Shown: positions 37,085 to 48,183 of the stretch, in pieces | Layout of the letters: every line of letters begins with the position of its first letter | How positions within the stretch are numbered: position 1 is the stretch's first letter | Translations under genes and position numbers: made by a program | Assembly: GCF_937616625.2 (NCBI RefSeq) | Contig: NC_065576.1 | Span: 7,690,501 to 7,754,500, forward strand | Origin: Mercurialis annua | Lineage: Eukaryota > Streptophyta > Magnoliopsida > Malpighiales > Euphorbiaceae | Direction: 5' to 3' | Length of the DNA: 64,000 bases | The notes under the pieces: model-generated | The model's database searches: none | Seen by the model: only the letters and a program-made list of their open reading frames with translations | Told to the model about the DNA's origin: nothing

Positions 37085-37478
37085 AAAAACTAAATTAAAA
37101 TTGACGATTTTAAAATTTTAAACCATAAATAAAAAAATGAAGAGTATAAAGTATTTTTAAACTGTTAAGCCAATTGTAGAGTCAAATTCGAACCTATAGA
37201 ACTGAAATGTAGGTGCAATATGTGCTACTATTGACCAACAGAAGACCGACCGGAATTATAAGTGAAGTTTCAGGCTTCATGTCTCCTCGGACTTATACAC
37301 CTGCTTTTACCATACCCTGCTGCACTATACATTCTTCATGCTTTATGTACTTGTTTGGTAAGTAAAAGACAATGAATTAACTATCAATTGGCTCCTTTAA
37401 TTTATATGTTTTGATCAATTAGCATAAAAGTTCATTTTATTATCAAATTGGTCAAAAAATTATTACTCTCCTCTCTTA
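37085..37478. other. Intergenic DNA, no gene seen
   Basis: Contains a degenerate tRNA-like stretch around 37165-37245 (AAATTCGAACCTATAGA...) that may be an old SINE end. Nothing else is supported. Confidence 0.4.
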
Positions 37479-37487
37479 TATATAGAA

Positions 37488-37980
37488 GGCCTAATCACTC
37501 AAAAACCCCTCACCTTTAAACTTTTTTTCAATTCCGCCCCGACGTTGAAAATTTGTCAATTTTACCCACTTTTGAATTTTCCGTTTTCAATTGTACCCCA
37601 ATATTTTAATTTTTGTTAATTTTTTTACTTAAATGATGAAATCATTCAATTAATTAAGTCTAAACATGAAATTAAATTCTTTTTTATTCAAAAAAGTACA
37701 AATAAGTCATTTATTTTTAAAAACTAACTAAAAACCATAATCAAATTAACACTAATTTAAATTCTTAATTAATTTAATTAAATTTAAATAAATTTTAAAA
37801 ATATGCAATTAATATATGCGAGACATGGAGAATTTTTTAAACAAATTTACAAACGCAAAAGACGTTAATTTAATTTTTCAAGGTACAATTGAAACACAAA
37901 AATGCAAAATCGGGTAAAATTGACAAATTTTCAACGTCAAAAGGGGCTAAAATGTCGGGGTTTTTTTAAGACATTAGGCC
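37488..37980. mobile_element. Mutator-type MITE with 9-bp target duplication
   Basis: A 493-bp fold-back element. The left end is GGCCTAATCACTCAAAAACC; the reverse complement of the right end is GGCCTAATGTCTTAAAAAAA. Both arms then share a CCCC-containing segment and GACGTTGAAAATTTGTCAAT. The 9-mer TATATAGAA flanks it at 37479-37487 and 37981-37989. The frame at 37902-38147 runs out of the element and is not a gene. Confidence 0.85.
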
Positions 37981-37989
37981 TATATAGAA

Positions 37990-38770
37990 TATATTTCTAT
38001 TTTGAGTTGTTCCAACAAAAAAAAAGTTATGCTTCTAGTTATACATTAAATGTTTTATTTTATATTTTTAGCAAAAAAATTCTTATTTATTTTAATTATA
38101 ATTTAATATTGATAATTCTAATAGATATCTTAATTTTAGCCAATTAAATTCTACCAATTAGAATAAGTTTTGAGACTATCTTAGGAACTTTATAAAAGTA
38201 AATACATAATATTAATGATATTTCTATATTTATGGGATGGAGGGGTACTTTTTTATCAACATGATCAGAAAAGTCTAGTTCACAAGCATAATTTCAGAGG
38301 CATAAAAAATCTGAAAATTCTATCAATATGCTGAAATTTACACAGATTAATGTAGTGATAAAAAAAATCAGAGCAATTATAATCATACTCGGATTCAAAA
38401 ATTTCTATTTATATGCTTGAATTCGTTCATATATCAAAACAAACTGCAGAATATTAATTTATATATAATACAAATCGCATAAAAAGTCCACAAACGGCTC
38501 GGATTATACTTATTCCTATGACATATTATTACAATTGTGCCTTGCAATTCTGAAAACTGGCACATAAATGCTATACCACTAAATAAATTTTCTCATTCTG
38601 AGAAATGTTTAATCTTTTGTATTATTGTAACAGCCTAGCCTATAAAGAGTGATCTCTAGCTAATTAGTAATCCTCTGATATGGGCAAATTCTGTCATCTA
38701 ATGAACTAATTTTTGAGTTTAATTTATATTCCTTGCTTCTTGAACATAAATTACAGGGTTTTTACGTAAC
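37990..38770. other. 3' flank of the phosphofructokinase gene
   Basis: AT-rich DNA downstream of the stop codon at 38771-38773 on the minus strand. The part close to the stop is probably 3' untranslated. No polyadenylation site was chosen. Confidence 0.5.
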
Positions 38771-41700
38771 TTAAACAAAGTCGGGCTGACCTGTTGACGT
38801 CAAGCAACGGTGCCACATTCGGCTGTTAGGATCTACAGCCCTGGGATAAGATATTACTTCAGGAATCGGAAAGTAGACATAGTGAGTGTTGCATATGCCG
38901 ACTGTGATTCCGCTATATCCAGCAAATGCACCATGGACCTGTCGTAACCACAATTTCACATAAATACAAATCCACACACAATTATTTTACTTAACAGGAG
39001 CTGATAACGGAAAATGGTACGATTTCTACTAGGAAATTGGAGAAATTCTTATATAGACTTTGTCACGTGACTGGACAGAGTCAATAAGATTATAATACTT
39101 AATTAAATGATTAATTTTTGAATTAATTAAATCACATTATCGCATCATATAATACGTATTATAATTTTATTGACTCTATCAATGGATGATACGGTGGATA
39201 GAGTCTAGCATAATTATTTATAAAGAAATTGATATGCTATCATTGTTAGATAATTTGGAGCCTAAAATAGAAACAAAGTTGCCTTAACTCTTCATGGAGC
39301 TACATTTCTTAATAGAAGAACCCTAATGATGACTAAATAGGTAGTAACTCAGCATACAAGAAAATGAGCAAAACTGTAAACAATAAAGGAACCACATATT
39401 CCATTCAAATTTTCTAAGAAAATCAACAAATATTCTTCAAAAAATTACTTTTCATGACCTATTAAACTGAATAAAGCTCGAAAATAGACACAAACTGAGC
39501 AGCATACATGATCCAGTAGTATAACTCCATTAAACCTTTGTCACCGAGCAACCGGTTAGCTCCTATGTATATTTTTCTTGATTCTATTAAGTTCCATATA
39601 TGTGTAATGCTTCTATAGTTACATAACTGTTTTTCTTATGTCGAGCGAGACATATATCATGTTGTGAACCTCTACTATCTCCGATTCTCAATTATCATAA
39701 ACTAAATGAAATCCTTATGCTTTTGTTAAATAAATTGGCCACTCAAATAAAGTATCACCAAGTTCAAATAAACCTTACTATTATGAAGTTGCTAGCATCA
39801 TGCTGCAGTAAAGAGAGCCAGCAGTTCATATATTACGATAAAGAAAGAGGAATGACTACTTACAGCATTTTGTCCAAGAACAGTACATAAGATTCCATCT
39901 GATGCATTTGCGCGACATGCACGGATCATGTATGTTGGATCAATATACTTCACATCAGAATGAACACCCATCTCCTTGAAAAATTTCTTTATCTGGCGGA
40001 TAAAAGTATTTGATCAATATTGGTGTGCCAGTGGGTAGGAAAAATTGATACAGATCTAAATATTTAACATTTTATTAGAAAGAATTAAGGAAAAATAAAG
40101 CCATGCATGAAAAGAAAGTGTCCCCAAATGCAGAGATATTCATAATCGCTAATGCACTCATTAACTACTCTTAGATCCGAGGTAATGCACTCCATGATTC
40201 CTGAGTTCAAAAATTTAGGTTAATTTCAAATCAGTTAGCAAGACCATCACTCGAAAGAACCTGTTGAGTATTAAAGTATGTTTTCTCGACAGATGTTAGG
40301 GAAGTAATAGCTCATGCAATGCAATATCAAAATGATCAAAGAACACAGAGATGATTCATTGTTAAGATTCAGAATTCAAGGAATTAGGAAAGACTTTCTG
40401 GATATACAAAGAAGCGAACTAAATTCATACAAATATACAATCACTAACCTCTTGTTGAATATAAACCCCAACATCTCCTAGTACCATGTTTCCAGATGCA
40501 TCGGTAGCATTAGTTTTCTCAAGAAAATTCTGCATCATAAAGCAACACAATTATGGAGTTTGCAATCAAAGTATAAAGTATAATAATTTTGACAAGTGAT
40601 TATCCTTAACTAAAGGGGTACAATAGTTAATAAATGTGCAATTCACCTGTCCAGCTCCCTCTGCTACACAGATCACAGCTGATCCCTTTGTCTCGATTAA
40701 GTATTTCAAATGATTCAAAACACCATGAGGGCCATGTAAATTAAAGGGTACCTTTAATAATGCAAAAATTGATAAAATTAATATAAGTTAAATCAGAGAA
40801 ACCGCAAAGGAATAAATCTTCATCAATTAAATTACCTCTGGGATCAAACATATGTCAATTTGTCCACTAGCTAAGGATGCATGCATGGCTATAAATCCAC
40901 TGCTTCGACCCATCAATTTCACAACCCCTATGCCATGATATGCACTATGTGCCTGCGAAGAAGTCAAAACATGATCAGTTAATCATGTATGTAGAATTAA
41001 CTGGGAAGAGGTCAGCCACACACCACAAATTTATAATTTTGTTATTACAATGCTGGGATACTAGAAATAGCAATAAAAACCAACTTTGTACCTCGATATA
41101 TGCGGAGTTTATTGCTCGCTGTGCTTCTTCAACTGCAGTGTCGAAACCAAAAGTTTTGTCCATCATCAAAATATCATTATCGATAGTTTTGGGTACACCA
41201 ACTACAGCCACTTTCAACTTTCGTTTGAGGCACTGAAATCAGAAGTTCAGAAAAGATAACACTCAGCAAAGACCAGTAAGGGAAGTGAAAACGTGGGGGA
41301 ATTAAAGCAGAGTCCCCATATCAATCTCAACCGAATTTGATAAACCAAAAGGTATAGCCGGAATCGGAGAAGTGAGTAAAGTTTTCTACTTTTTCATCAG
41401 TATCAAAGTAACATTATCTAGAAAATTATTTTGGTAAATTAAGTCCGAGAGTAACGCAATAAATCTATAAAAAGCAACTAGCTCAATAACCTCATTATGT
41501 ATTGCATTTGCTCCGGCATGTGTACCATTGCCACCTAACACAAAAAGCATGTTGATTCCTCTTTCCTGGAAAGATAATGCAAAAGTATGTCTCGAAATCA
41601 ATGTCTAACAGCGTGAAGCATATCGATACTGGCCTCACAATAATACTAAAGAAATTAATTGAGTACCTCCATACTGTCCACAATGTCACTAACATCAGGT

Positions 41701-43242
41701 CCTCCACGTGAAACTCCTAACAAGCTTCCTCCAGAAAGATGAACATTTTGAACTACTTTCCTTGAGAGCTGATAATCATAGCGAAATGCAAAATATTAGC
41801 AGGAAACTTATTAATCTAAGTGCTTAAGAAGAGAACAAATCATGTGCTGCTGTAAACACAATGACAGATAGATAATAATTGATCCTTCAACAAACGATTA
41901 CAGGAGAAAAGGGAATTTACCGGCATTTCACTCAAGTCTTTATCAGAAAATCCTCGATAACCAAAAGGAATCCCCACTATCTTTCTGACACCATATATTT
42001 CAAGTGTGATGACGATCTGCCAAAGTTCAAAACTATAAATAAATATGCACAAAAAACCTCAAACACATCATACATCACATGATCTCTTTAGTATATTTTC
42101 TTTACCACTTATTCCGAAGGCTTCAAGTGTTACAATGCAACTTCCGATGTATGTATAAAAGCAAAGAGAATTAATTCAATTCCTGACCTGTCTGATGACG
42201 TCATTGAGACCAGGGCATAACCCACCACAAGTTACAATTGCTGCCTTGACTTCTTCTGGTTTGAAGTAAATTTTCTCACGAGGGCCAGCTCGATGAACCC
42301 TGTAAAGATTGCATCTTATCATATCCATAACCAACATATAAGTTTAGAATAAAATCACTGTTTCATACACCATAAATACAATTAAAATCATCATAGCATG
42401 CAAATAAAGCCAAATACCATTCGATCACTCATTTTACGAACCATTATTTATTGTCCCCAATTCATAGTATACATAGATCATAGAAACACAATTATCAGAG
42501 GTATTTGAGACATGTGATTAATTACCATTGTTCAACCCAAGTACAATCAGGATCAATGCACACAGCTCCAGCAGATGTCGGGGACGAGAAATGTATGACC
42601 TGAAACATATATACATCCATCAGTAACAAGTAACAACAAAGTCAAACTCATAATCTGTGTCTGAGAAACCTTCAAAAATACTACAACATCGTATGATCAT
42701 CACTTAATTAAACTACTTCGGTTAGAAATTAAAATTAATTACCTTCAAAAGTACTCTATCATTATTGTTAATGTAACCATGCCACTCCTCATCAGACGGA
42801 TAACCGCCGGCAAAATCCTCAGAAACCGGAGTTCTGCAAAATTAAACAAACAAAAATCATCAAATAAAAACAACATGCAATTCGATCATAAACATAAACA
42901 TAAAATTAAATTAAATTTTAGGTACCTCATCTTGAGACAAAAAGTGGAGGGAATAGGCTGAGCATCGGGAAAAGAATCCGTAATATGCGGAATATTAAAA
43001 CGGCGTTCGAAATCTTGCTGATACTTAATTTTCCAGTCAGGATCACTGAAATCAATATTCAACTGCGACGGCGGCTGATGCTGCTTCGGAATCTGCGCGA
43101 ACACGCCGCCGATTCTGCTTCTGGAAACTCGAGAATTCTGTAAAGAAAATCCGCAGGAGGAGGAGTTGTGAGTAGTTCTTGTACAGCGACGGGAGAAATT
43201 GAGCTTGGGAGCGGCGACGGAAGAATGCGAAACAGAGTCCAT
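38771..43242 (-). CDS. PFK5: Plastid ATP-dependent 6-phosphofructokinase (PFK5 type)
   Basis: Phosphorylates fructose 6-phosphate to fructose 1,6-bisphosphate in plastid glycolysis. Thirteen exons in coding order: 43242-42926, 42833-42743, 42599-42526, 42299-42188, 42016-41921, 41768-41667, 41565-41491, 41232-41092, 40952-40836, 40751-40647, 40529-40449, 39992-39864 and 38938-38771. All are GT-AG and in phase, giving 535 codons plus TAA. Residues 1-60 are Ser/Arg-rich and acid-poor like a transit peptide. Motifs: [13 protein letters not shown] at 185-197, FGYRGF at 216-221, ATP-site GGNGTH at 275-280, catalytic PKTIDND at 303-309, MGR at 350-352 and YIDPTYMIR near the C-terminus. Cysteines 150 and 155 (CIDPDC) match the pair reported to give Arabidopsis PFK5 its thioredoxin-dependent redox control. 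The start is the ATG just before DSVSHSS; longer frames upstream lack an ATG. Intron 12 holds a MITE. Confidence 0.95.
39041..39222. mobile_element. Inverted-repeat MITE in PFK intron 12
   Basis: Left end AGAAATTCTTATATAGACTT, with inner complementary arms AGTCAATAAGATTATAATAC and GTATTATAATTTTATTGACT. The outer arms match loosely. The left end and the general order resemble the better preserved element at 61797-62019. The end coordinates are approximate. Confidence 0.55.
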
Positions 43243-44189
43243 GAAAAGAGAGAGTTTGAGGAAGGGAAAAAAGTGTGTTTGGATGGTGAGAAAATTAGCG
43301 AAGTGAACGAGGGAAAGAGTAACAAGAAAAACGGGAAACAGAAGTGTTTTGTCTTTGGCCGTCTTACGGTACAGTACGGCCAAAAGAGGAGCTGACAGAG
43401 ACCTTTTTCTACTCTTTTTAGTACTTCTGACTCATCAAAAGACACGTACGAATAGGACTCACTCATTGGACTTATTATTGGGAGATTTACAAAATTATTC
43501 TATTTTTAAAAAATAATTACAAGTTTACCTCTTCCTCTTGAATACAAGTTTACCTCTTCCTCTCAGATTTACGAACAAGAAGTTATCGCTTTTTAAATTT
43601 ACAAACACGTTGATCACATCAGAGAACGTTCATAATCATCGTTAATATGATAATTATCATAAGAGAACGTTAATCGTTGTCACCTTTCTCCATTCTTATG
43701 ATTGTTTAGATTAAGCGCCGATCAGATCCGTAGTTTTCGAAGCCGAACACGAATTATTTTTGAATCTCCATGTTATTTTTTATTTATTTTGTGTTTTTTA
43801 TATAGTTGTTTTTGCATAAAACCATTTCAGATTTGCGTTTATAGTCTGGAGCCAATATTAAAATTGTTTTGATAATGTTAATCAGAACATATGATTAAGC
43901 ATGTAATCATGCAGTTACTCATGTAATTATATATATGAATCTTTAATCGAGTTTTTGTGAATGTAAACGAGCCGTCGCCACTATATTCATGTTCAACTCA
44001 TTTTAAATAAACATAAAATCAATTTCGACCTCAATTCATTTATAATTCGATCGATCGAGCCGAAAGAGCATCTCGATACATTCACACTCCTATCAGCTGA
44101 GGTAGAAAGATGGGGTTTGAAATTATAGTTTTGGAGTTTTTTTTAATAATGTGACATTGATATGGGTAGTTTGTATTTTCTTTGGCAGG
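43243..44189. other. PFK 5' flank and intergenic DNA
   Basis: The first 150-200 bp probably contain the PFK 5' untranslated region and promoter on the minus strand. At 43518-43566 a 20-mer, ACAAGTTTACCTCTTCCTCT, is present twice in tandem with a short spacer. A 135-aa minus-strand frame at 43059-43466 overlaps PFK exon 1 in another frame and is not a gene. Beyond that no gene is seen. Confidence 0.5.
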
Positions 44190-44197
44190 ATGACAGT

Positions 44198-44786
44198 TAG
44201 GGTTGTCAAAATGGATTGGCGGGTCGTGTTCGTGTCGTGTCGACACACTCTGGTGACACGATTAGGGTCAACACGAACACGACCCATTTAACTAATCGTG
44301 TCACAATTCCCAACCCTAACACGACACGAATTTTAAACGAGTGACATGACACGACACGATTAACACGTTAAGATAAATGGGTAACACGATTAACACAATT
44401 ACACGGCTAACACGACACGACTAACACGACCCACTTAACATTTAAGAATTTTTTAAATCATATAAATATAATTTTAATCTCGAATTTATCAATTAATTTT
44501 CAAATTGTAAAATTTTAATATAATTTATTTATTTTTATATTAATATAATTAATTTTTATGATTATAACTAGTTTATTTTTATATTATTATAAATAATAAA
44601 ATTTATAAACGGGTTAGGTGGGTTAGATGGGTTTGCGAGTCAACCCGTGACACGACCCATTTATTTCGTGTCATAAACGGGTTGACACGTTTTCGACACG
44701 AACCCGCTAAGCCTCAACCCGGATTCGCCAAACTTACGGGTTAGACGAATCGTGTTATCGTGTCATGACCCATTTTGACACCCCTA
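44198..44786. mobile_element. hAT-type MITE with 8-bp target duplication
   Basis: A 589-bp element with ends TAGGGTTGTCAAAATGG and, in reverse complement, TAGGGGTGTCAAAATGG. It is flanked by the perfect 8-mer ATGACAGT at 44190-44197 and 44787-44794, the hallmark duplication length of hAT elements. The subterminal regions are rich in GACACG/CGTGTC words (for example CGTGTTCGTGTCGTGTCGAC), often arranged as short inverted repeats. No coding capacity. Confidence 0.88.
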
Positions 44787-44794
44787 ATGACAGT

Positions 44795-46606
44795 CAAGTA
44801 TGGGATGTGGACCGCGCGCAAGTCCACATACGTATTCTTAGAAAGAGAGTAGTCAAAGTTTAAATTTGCGACCTTGGTTACTAGATGGTTGCGATTTAGA
44901 CCACTAGATCAAATTCATACAATTCTGTTAGTGTGTATTAAAAGCACTATAATTTAATATATAAGAATTTATTTTTACAATTGATGTGAGCAATGGCTTT
45001 TAAAATTTTAATGAATTTTATTTTATTTTATGAAAAAGTATACTTTAATTTAGATATTCAATTCTAGATGAATATTACTATTAAAAAAGAAATGCCGTCT
45101 ATGTTTAAGTAGTTGACTATAGTAACAACATCATGAACGACGCCGGATCTCATTGCAACAAAACATACGGACCGACTTTGCTTATGTCTTTATTATTGCA
45201 GTCATCCGTTTCTTTGTTTTGTATGTTTTCCACCAATAAGCTGAGTTGACCACTTATGTTTGCATTTTATAATGGAATAATTGTATTCATGGTGCTATCA
45301 ATTCAATTTCTGAATATTTTTTCTAACATTATATGTCATTTGTCATGTGTTAATATTATTAAATTGAATAAAACTGGAAATTTTAGGAGTTGAAATTAGG
45401 GTTTTTAAAATTAAAAAAAATGAAAAGAGAAAAAAATTGATAAAAGAATATTTTGTCTATTTACTTAAAGTGCTATGATTAAGATATTTTGAAATATTAA
45501 ATTAGACATTTTAAAGTAAAAAAATGGACAGAAAAAAACAAGTGAAAATAAGAATCTAGAAAGTAAAATAACCCAATAAAAAATTAAAATTGGATTGTAG
45601 TTATTAATTTTTATATGACTTTTAAAAAGTTAATTAAGTTAGATATTGCTTTTAGTCATTAACCCTAAAAGCTAATTATGTACTTACAAATTGATACTTC
45701 AACTTACAAAATTAGAGTAGCTTAGAACAAGTACGGAACTAGAAATAATTTATCAACAGGCTAAATCACTGATTCTAAGAAATTACCCATAACATGATTG
45801 ACTAGTACACAAATGACGTAATAAACCGAGTCTATCTAAAAATTTCTCCATAACTAGGGATATGCAGAAATCAAACCAGACTAGGTTAAGAACTAAAATC
45901 AAACCGAAAACTGAAGTGTAATTTGGTTTGTATGAAAAGTAGACCAATTCGGTTAGACCAAGCAAAATATTCGATTTTCTGTATTAGATTGAGTTGGACT
46001 TATCTTATTAGGCCTTGCCTGGAAATGAAGGCCAACATCTGAACCTTAAATAAAGCAAATGGCCCATTGATCACATCCGAAAACTTAAGGACCCAGTAAT
46101 AATCCTAATTGCAACTTTCAGCCAACCATGTATGTAGGAGTAGGAAGAACTGTTTAATCGGGCTGGGTACCCGCTCGACCCGCCCATGGTAAGCCATAAT
46201 ACTGATTTTAAAATTTAAATCTGCCACGTTTAAAATCGTAGTAATAATAAAAAAAATGTGCGAGTTTGAATTTTTAGTTTCACAAAAAGTTAGTGGTAAT
46301 TCGTATAAATCCGGCTATTGAATAAGGTTTGGATAGTTATTCCGGATTTGGATTAGATTTAGACTTATCTTTAAAATATTTAAATTCGACTGGACCCGAC
46401 CTGAATGTGTTCAAACTCGGCCCATTAATATGTCTAAGTAGGAATAAAGGGTAAATGGAGACTATAAACACACACATCAAACATTGATTTGGCTTGAAGG
46501 CCAACCCAAAATCAATAAATCCCTTCCAAGTAAAGCAATACTTAATTTACCCAAATAATTCTCATTCTATAGTAATTTAATATCAACTTCACCATAGATA
46601 TATATA
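44795..46606. other. Intergenic DNA, no gene seen
   Basis: AT-rich, with a degenerate tRNA-like stretch around 44860-44930 (TTTGCGACCTTGGTTACTAG...) that may be a SINE relic. No reading frame is convincing; the 60-aa minus frame at 45783-45965 has no features. Confidence 0.45.
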
Positions 46607-46615
46607 TTTGGCGCC
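46607..46615 (+). promoter_or_regulatory. E2F-like site upstream of the 47196 gene
   Basis: TTTGGCGCC matches the plant E2F/DP consensus TTTSSCGC. It lies 20 bp before a TATAAA (46635-46640), which is followed by an MSA-like core TTAACGGTCA at 46648-46657. The gene assignment is by position only, and single motif matches can occur by chance. Confidence 0.4.
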
Positions 46616-46634
46616 TAAATTTGAATAACCCAAC

Positions 46635-46640
46635 TATAAA
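46635..46640 (+). promoter_or_regulatory. Candidate TATA box of the 47196 gene
   Basis: CAACTATAAAAAC is a good plant TATA context. It would place the transcript start near 46665 and a leader exon up to the GT donor at 46961, with the acceptor CAG ending at 47171, 25 bp before the start codon. Confidence 0.4.
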
Positions 46641-47195
46641 AACTTCCTTAACGGTCATTAACTCTTCAAAACACCCTGATTTTGATTTATGTCCTCTTCA
46701 TTCCAACTGTAAATAGACCCAACCCCACATGTCAAAATCCACCTCATTGGATATAAAAACATTACAATAACACATAAAATAAGACAAATAATAGCTTATA
46801 CATGGACCAACACATGAAGACACATTTACTAGGTTTTAAATTTTAATGATCATATTCTTTTGAGTATTTTCATTCAAAAACATTTATTCACATTTAGATA
46901 TTTTTTTGGGGTTTTGCAGATTTATCTGATCAACTCAACATCTCATTGCAAAATCGACCGGTAATTGTGTTTTAAATAATTATTTGTCTACATTGCACGA
47001 AATTTATTGACTCTTACCGTTCAGAGTTTCATTTTATACTTCTTTTCACAAAAAGATTTACTAAATCTCTAAAACTGTATAATGTACTTATTTTTATGAA
47101 AAATATTATTTTAGCGTTTCTATTTCCGTGCTAAATTTTTGTATTAATGCCGGTTTTATTTAATATTACAGATTGAGCAAAACTTGCATCCGATA

Positions 47196-47612
47196 ATGTC
47201 GGAAAAAGAGGTGGAGATTCGGGGCGAGCTAGAGATGGATATCGAGAGAGATTTGGAGCAAGAAATTAAAGATGGTATATACCATCTTGCACTAAGATTA
47301 CACAGGCTTCATCATCATCAAGAAAAAAGAAACAAAATAGTATCTGAAGTGAACATAAGCATAAAAATGGAAGGAGGGACCAAGATTGAAATAAAAGAGA
47401 CCAAAAAAGAATTAAATCCTCATGATCATCAAGAAAAAGCAAAAGCAGGCAGGCCAAGAACTGCAAAATCAGACAAGTTTGATTGGGAAAAGAGTTTAAG
47501 GAAAAGTAAAGTGATGAACAAGACAAATGTCCATATGGATATGAAGCTAGAAAATGCAAGAAGGAATGGTGGTGATAAGGTACTTAAATTGGGATGGAAG
47601 TGCGAAAATTAA
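47196..47612 (+). CDS. Small highly charged plant protein, unrecognised
   Basis: 138 codons in one exon, from ATG (MSEKEVEIRGELEMD) to TAA after KLGWKCEN. An upstream in-frame TTG at 47184 is not used as a start here. Residues 1-35 are acidic and look helical (ERDLEQEIKDGIYHLALRLH), followed by a His-rich HRLHHHQEKRNK. The central part reads like a beta-rich conserved block (SEVNISIKMEGGTKIEIKE) and the C-terminal half is strongly basic with FDWEKSLRKSK. No signal peptide or membrane segment is visible. The start is preceded by a typical intron acceptor (TTTAATATTACAG, 47171), suggesting an intron in the leader. Codon use and block structure look like a real gene, but the function is unknown; I could not name the family. 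Confidence 0.7.
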   Translation: MSEKEVEIRGELEMDIERDLEQEIKDGIYHLALRLHRLHHHQEKRNKIVSEVNISIKMEGGTKIEIKETKKELNPHDHQEKAKAGRPRTAKSDKFDWEKSLRKSKVMNKTNVHMDMKLENARRNGGDKVLKLGWKCEN

Positions 47613-47759
47613 ATGGAGAGTGATCTATATAATATTTATGTAAATGTTATATTTTGTGTTTTTTTTCAAGAAATGTAATGTTTTGTGTTTAATTGACATG
47701 GTATTAGAGTGTTATTAGGGCTATTGAAGTATACAATTGCTAACAAGCAAGTGTAATTG

Positions 47760-47869
47760 TGGATTATATGTTGGGATAATACTATTACGACTTAAATAGC
47801 AATTTTCCTAATGGACAATTAACACATAAATTAACTTTATGAGCAAATAAATATGCGAACTAAAAGATA
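47760..47869. repeat. Partial copy of the adjacent MITE
   Basis: AATGGACAATTAACACATAA and the following TTAACTTTATGAGCAAAT are close to an internal segment of the complete element at 47880-48173 (AATGGACAATTAACATATAA, about 47925). It has no intact end of its own. Confidence 0.5.
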
Positions 47870-47879
47870 ATAATAAAAA

Positions 47880-48173
47880 GGCTTAAGTGGCAATTTGACC
47901 ATTCAACTTATAAGCAATGGACAATTAACATATAAATTAATTATGTGAGCAAATTAGTCATGAAATTGTTGATTATGGGCAATTAACCCCATTTTGGCAA
48001 TTTGTCCCCTCAACTTGTAAGTTAATTGTTTCCTAAATTGACAATTTGCCCCTTCAACTTGTAAGCTAATTTACCCATAACTATCAAATTCGTGACTAAT
48101 TTATCCACAAAGTTAATTTATGAGTTAATTGCCAATTGCTTACAAGTTGAGGGGACAAATTGCCACTTAACTC
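47880..48173. mobile_element. Inverted-repeat MITE with direct flanking repeats
   Basis: A 294-bp element. The left end GGCTTAAGTGGCAATTTG matches the reverse complement of the right end, GAGTTAAGTGGCAATTTG. The arms stay similar for about 65 bp (both contain TAAGCAATxGxCAATTAAC). It is flanked by ATAATAAAAA at 47870-47879 and 48174-48183, so a 9- or 10-bp duplication. The inner part holds further copies of CCCCTTCAACTTGTAAG. Confidence 0.78.
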
Positions 48174-48183
48174 ATAATAAAAA

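Noticed and set aside
43059..43466. 135-aa minus-strand frame overlapping PFK exon 1
   Set aside because: It is in a different frame from the confirmed PFK exon, and the Ser/Pro/Phe-rich sequence is a by-product.
47266..47559. 97-aa minus-strand frame
   Set aside because: It is antisense to the 138-aa protein. Its Phe/Leu/Ser-rich composition is what the reverse of a Lys/Glu-rich gene gives.
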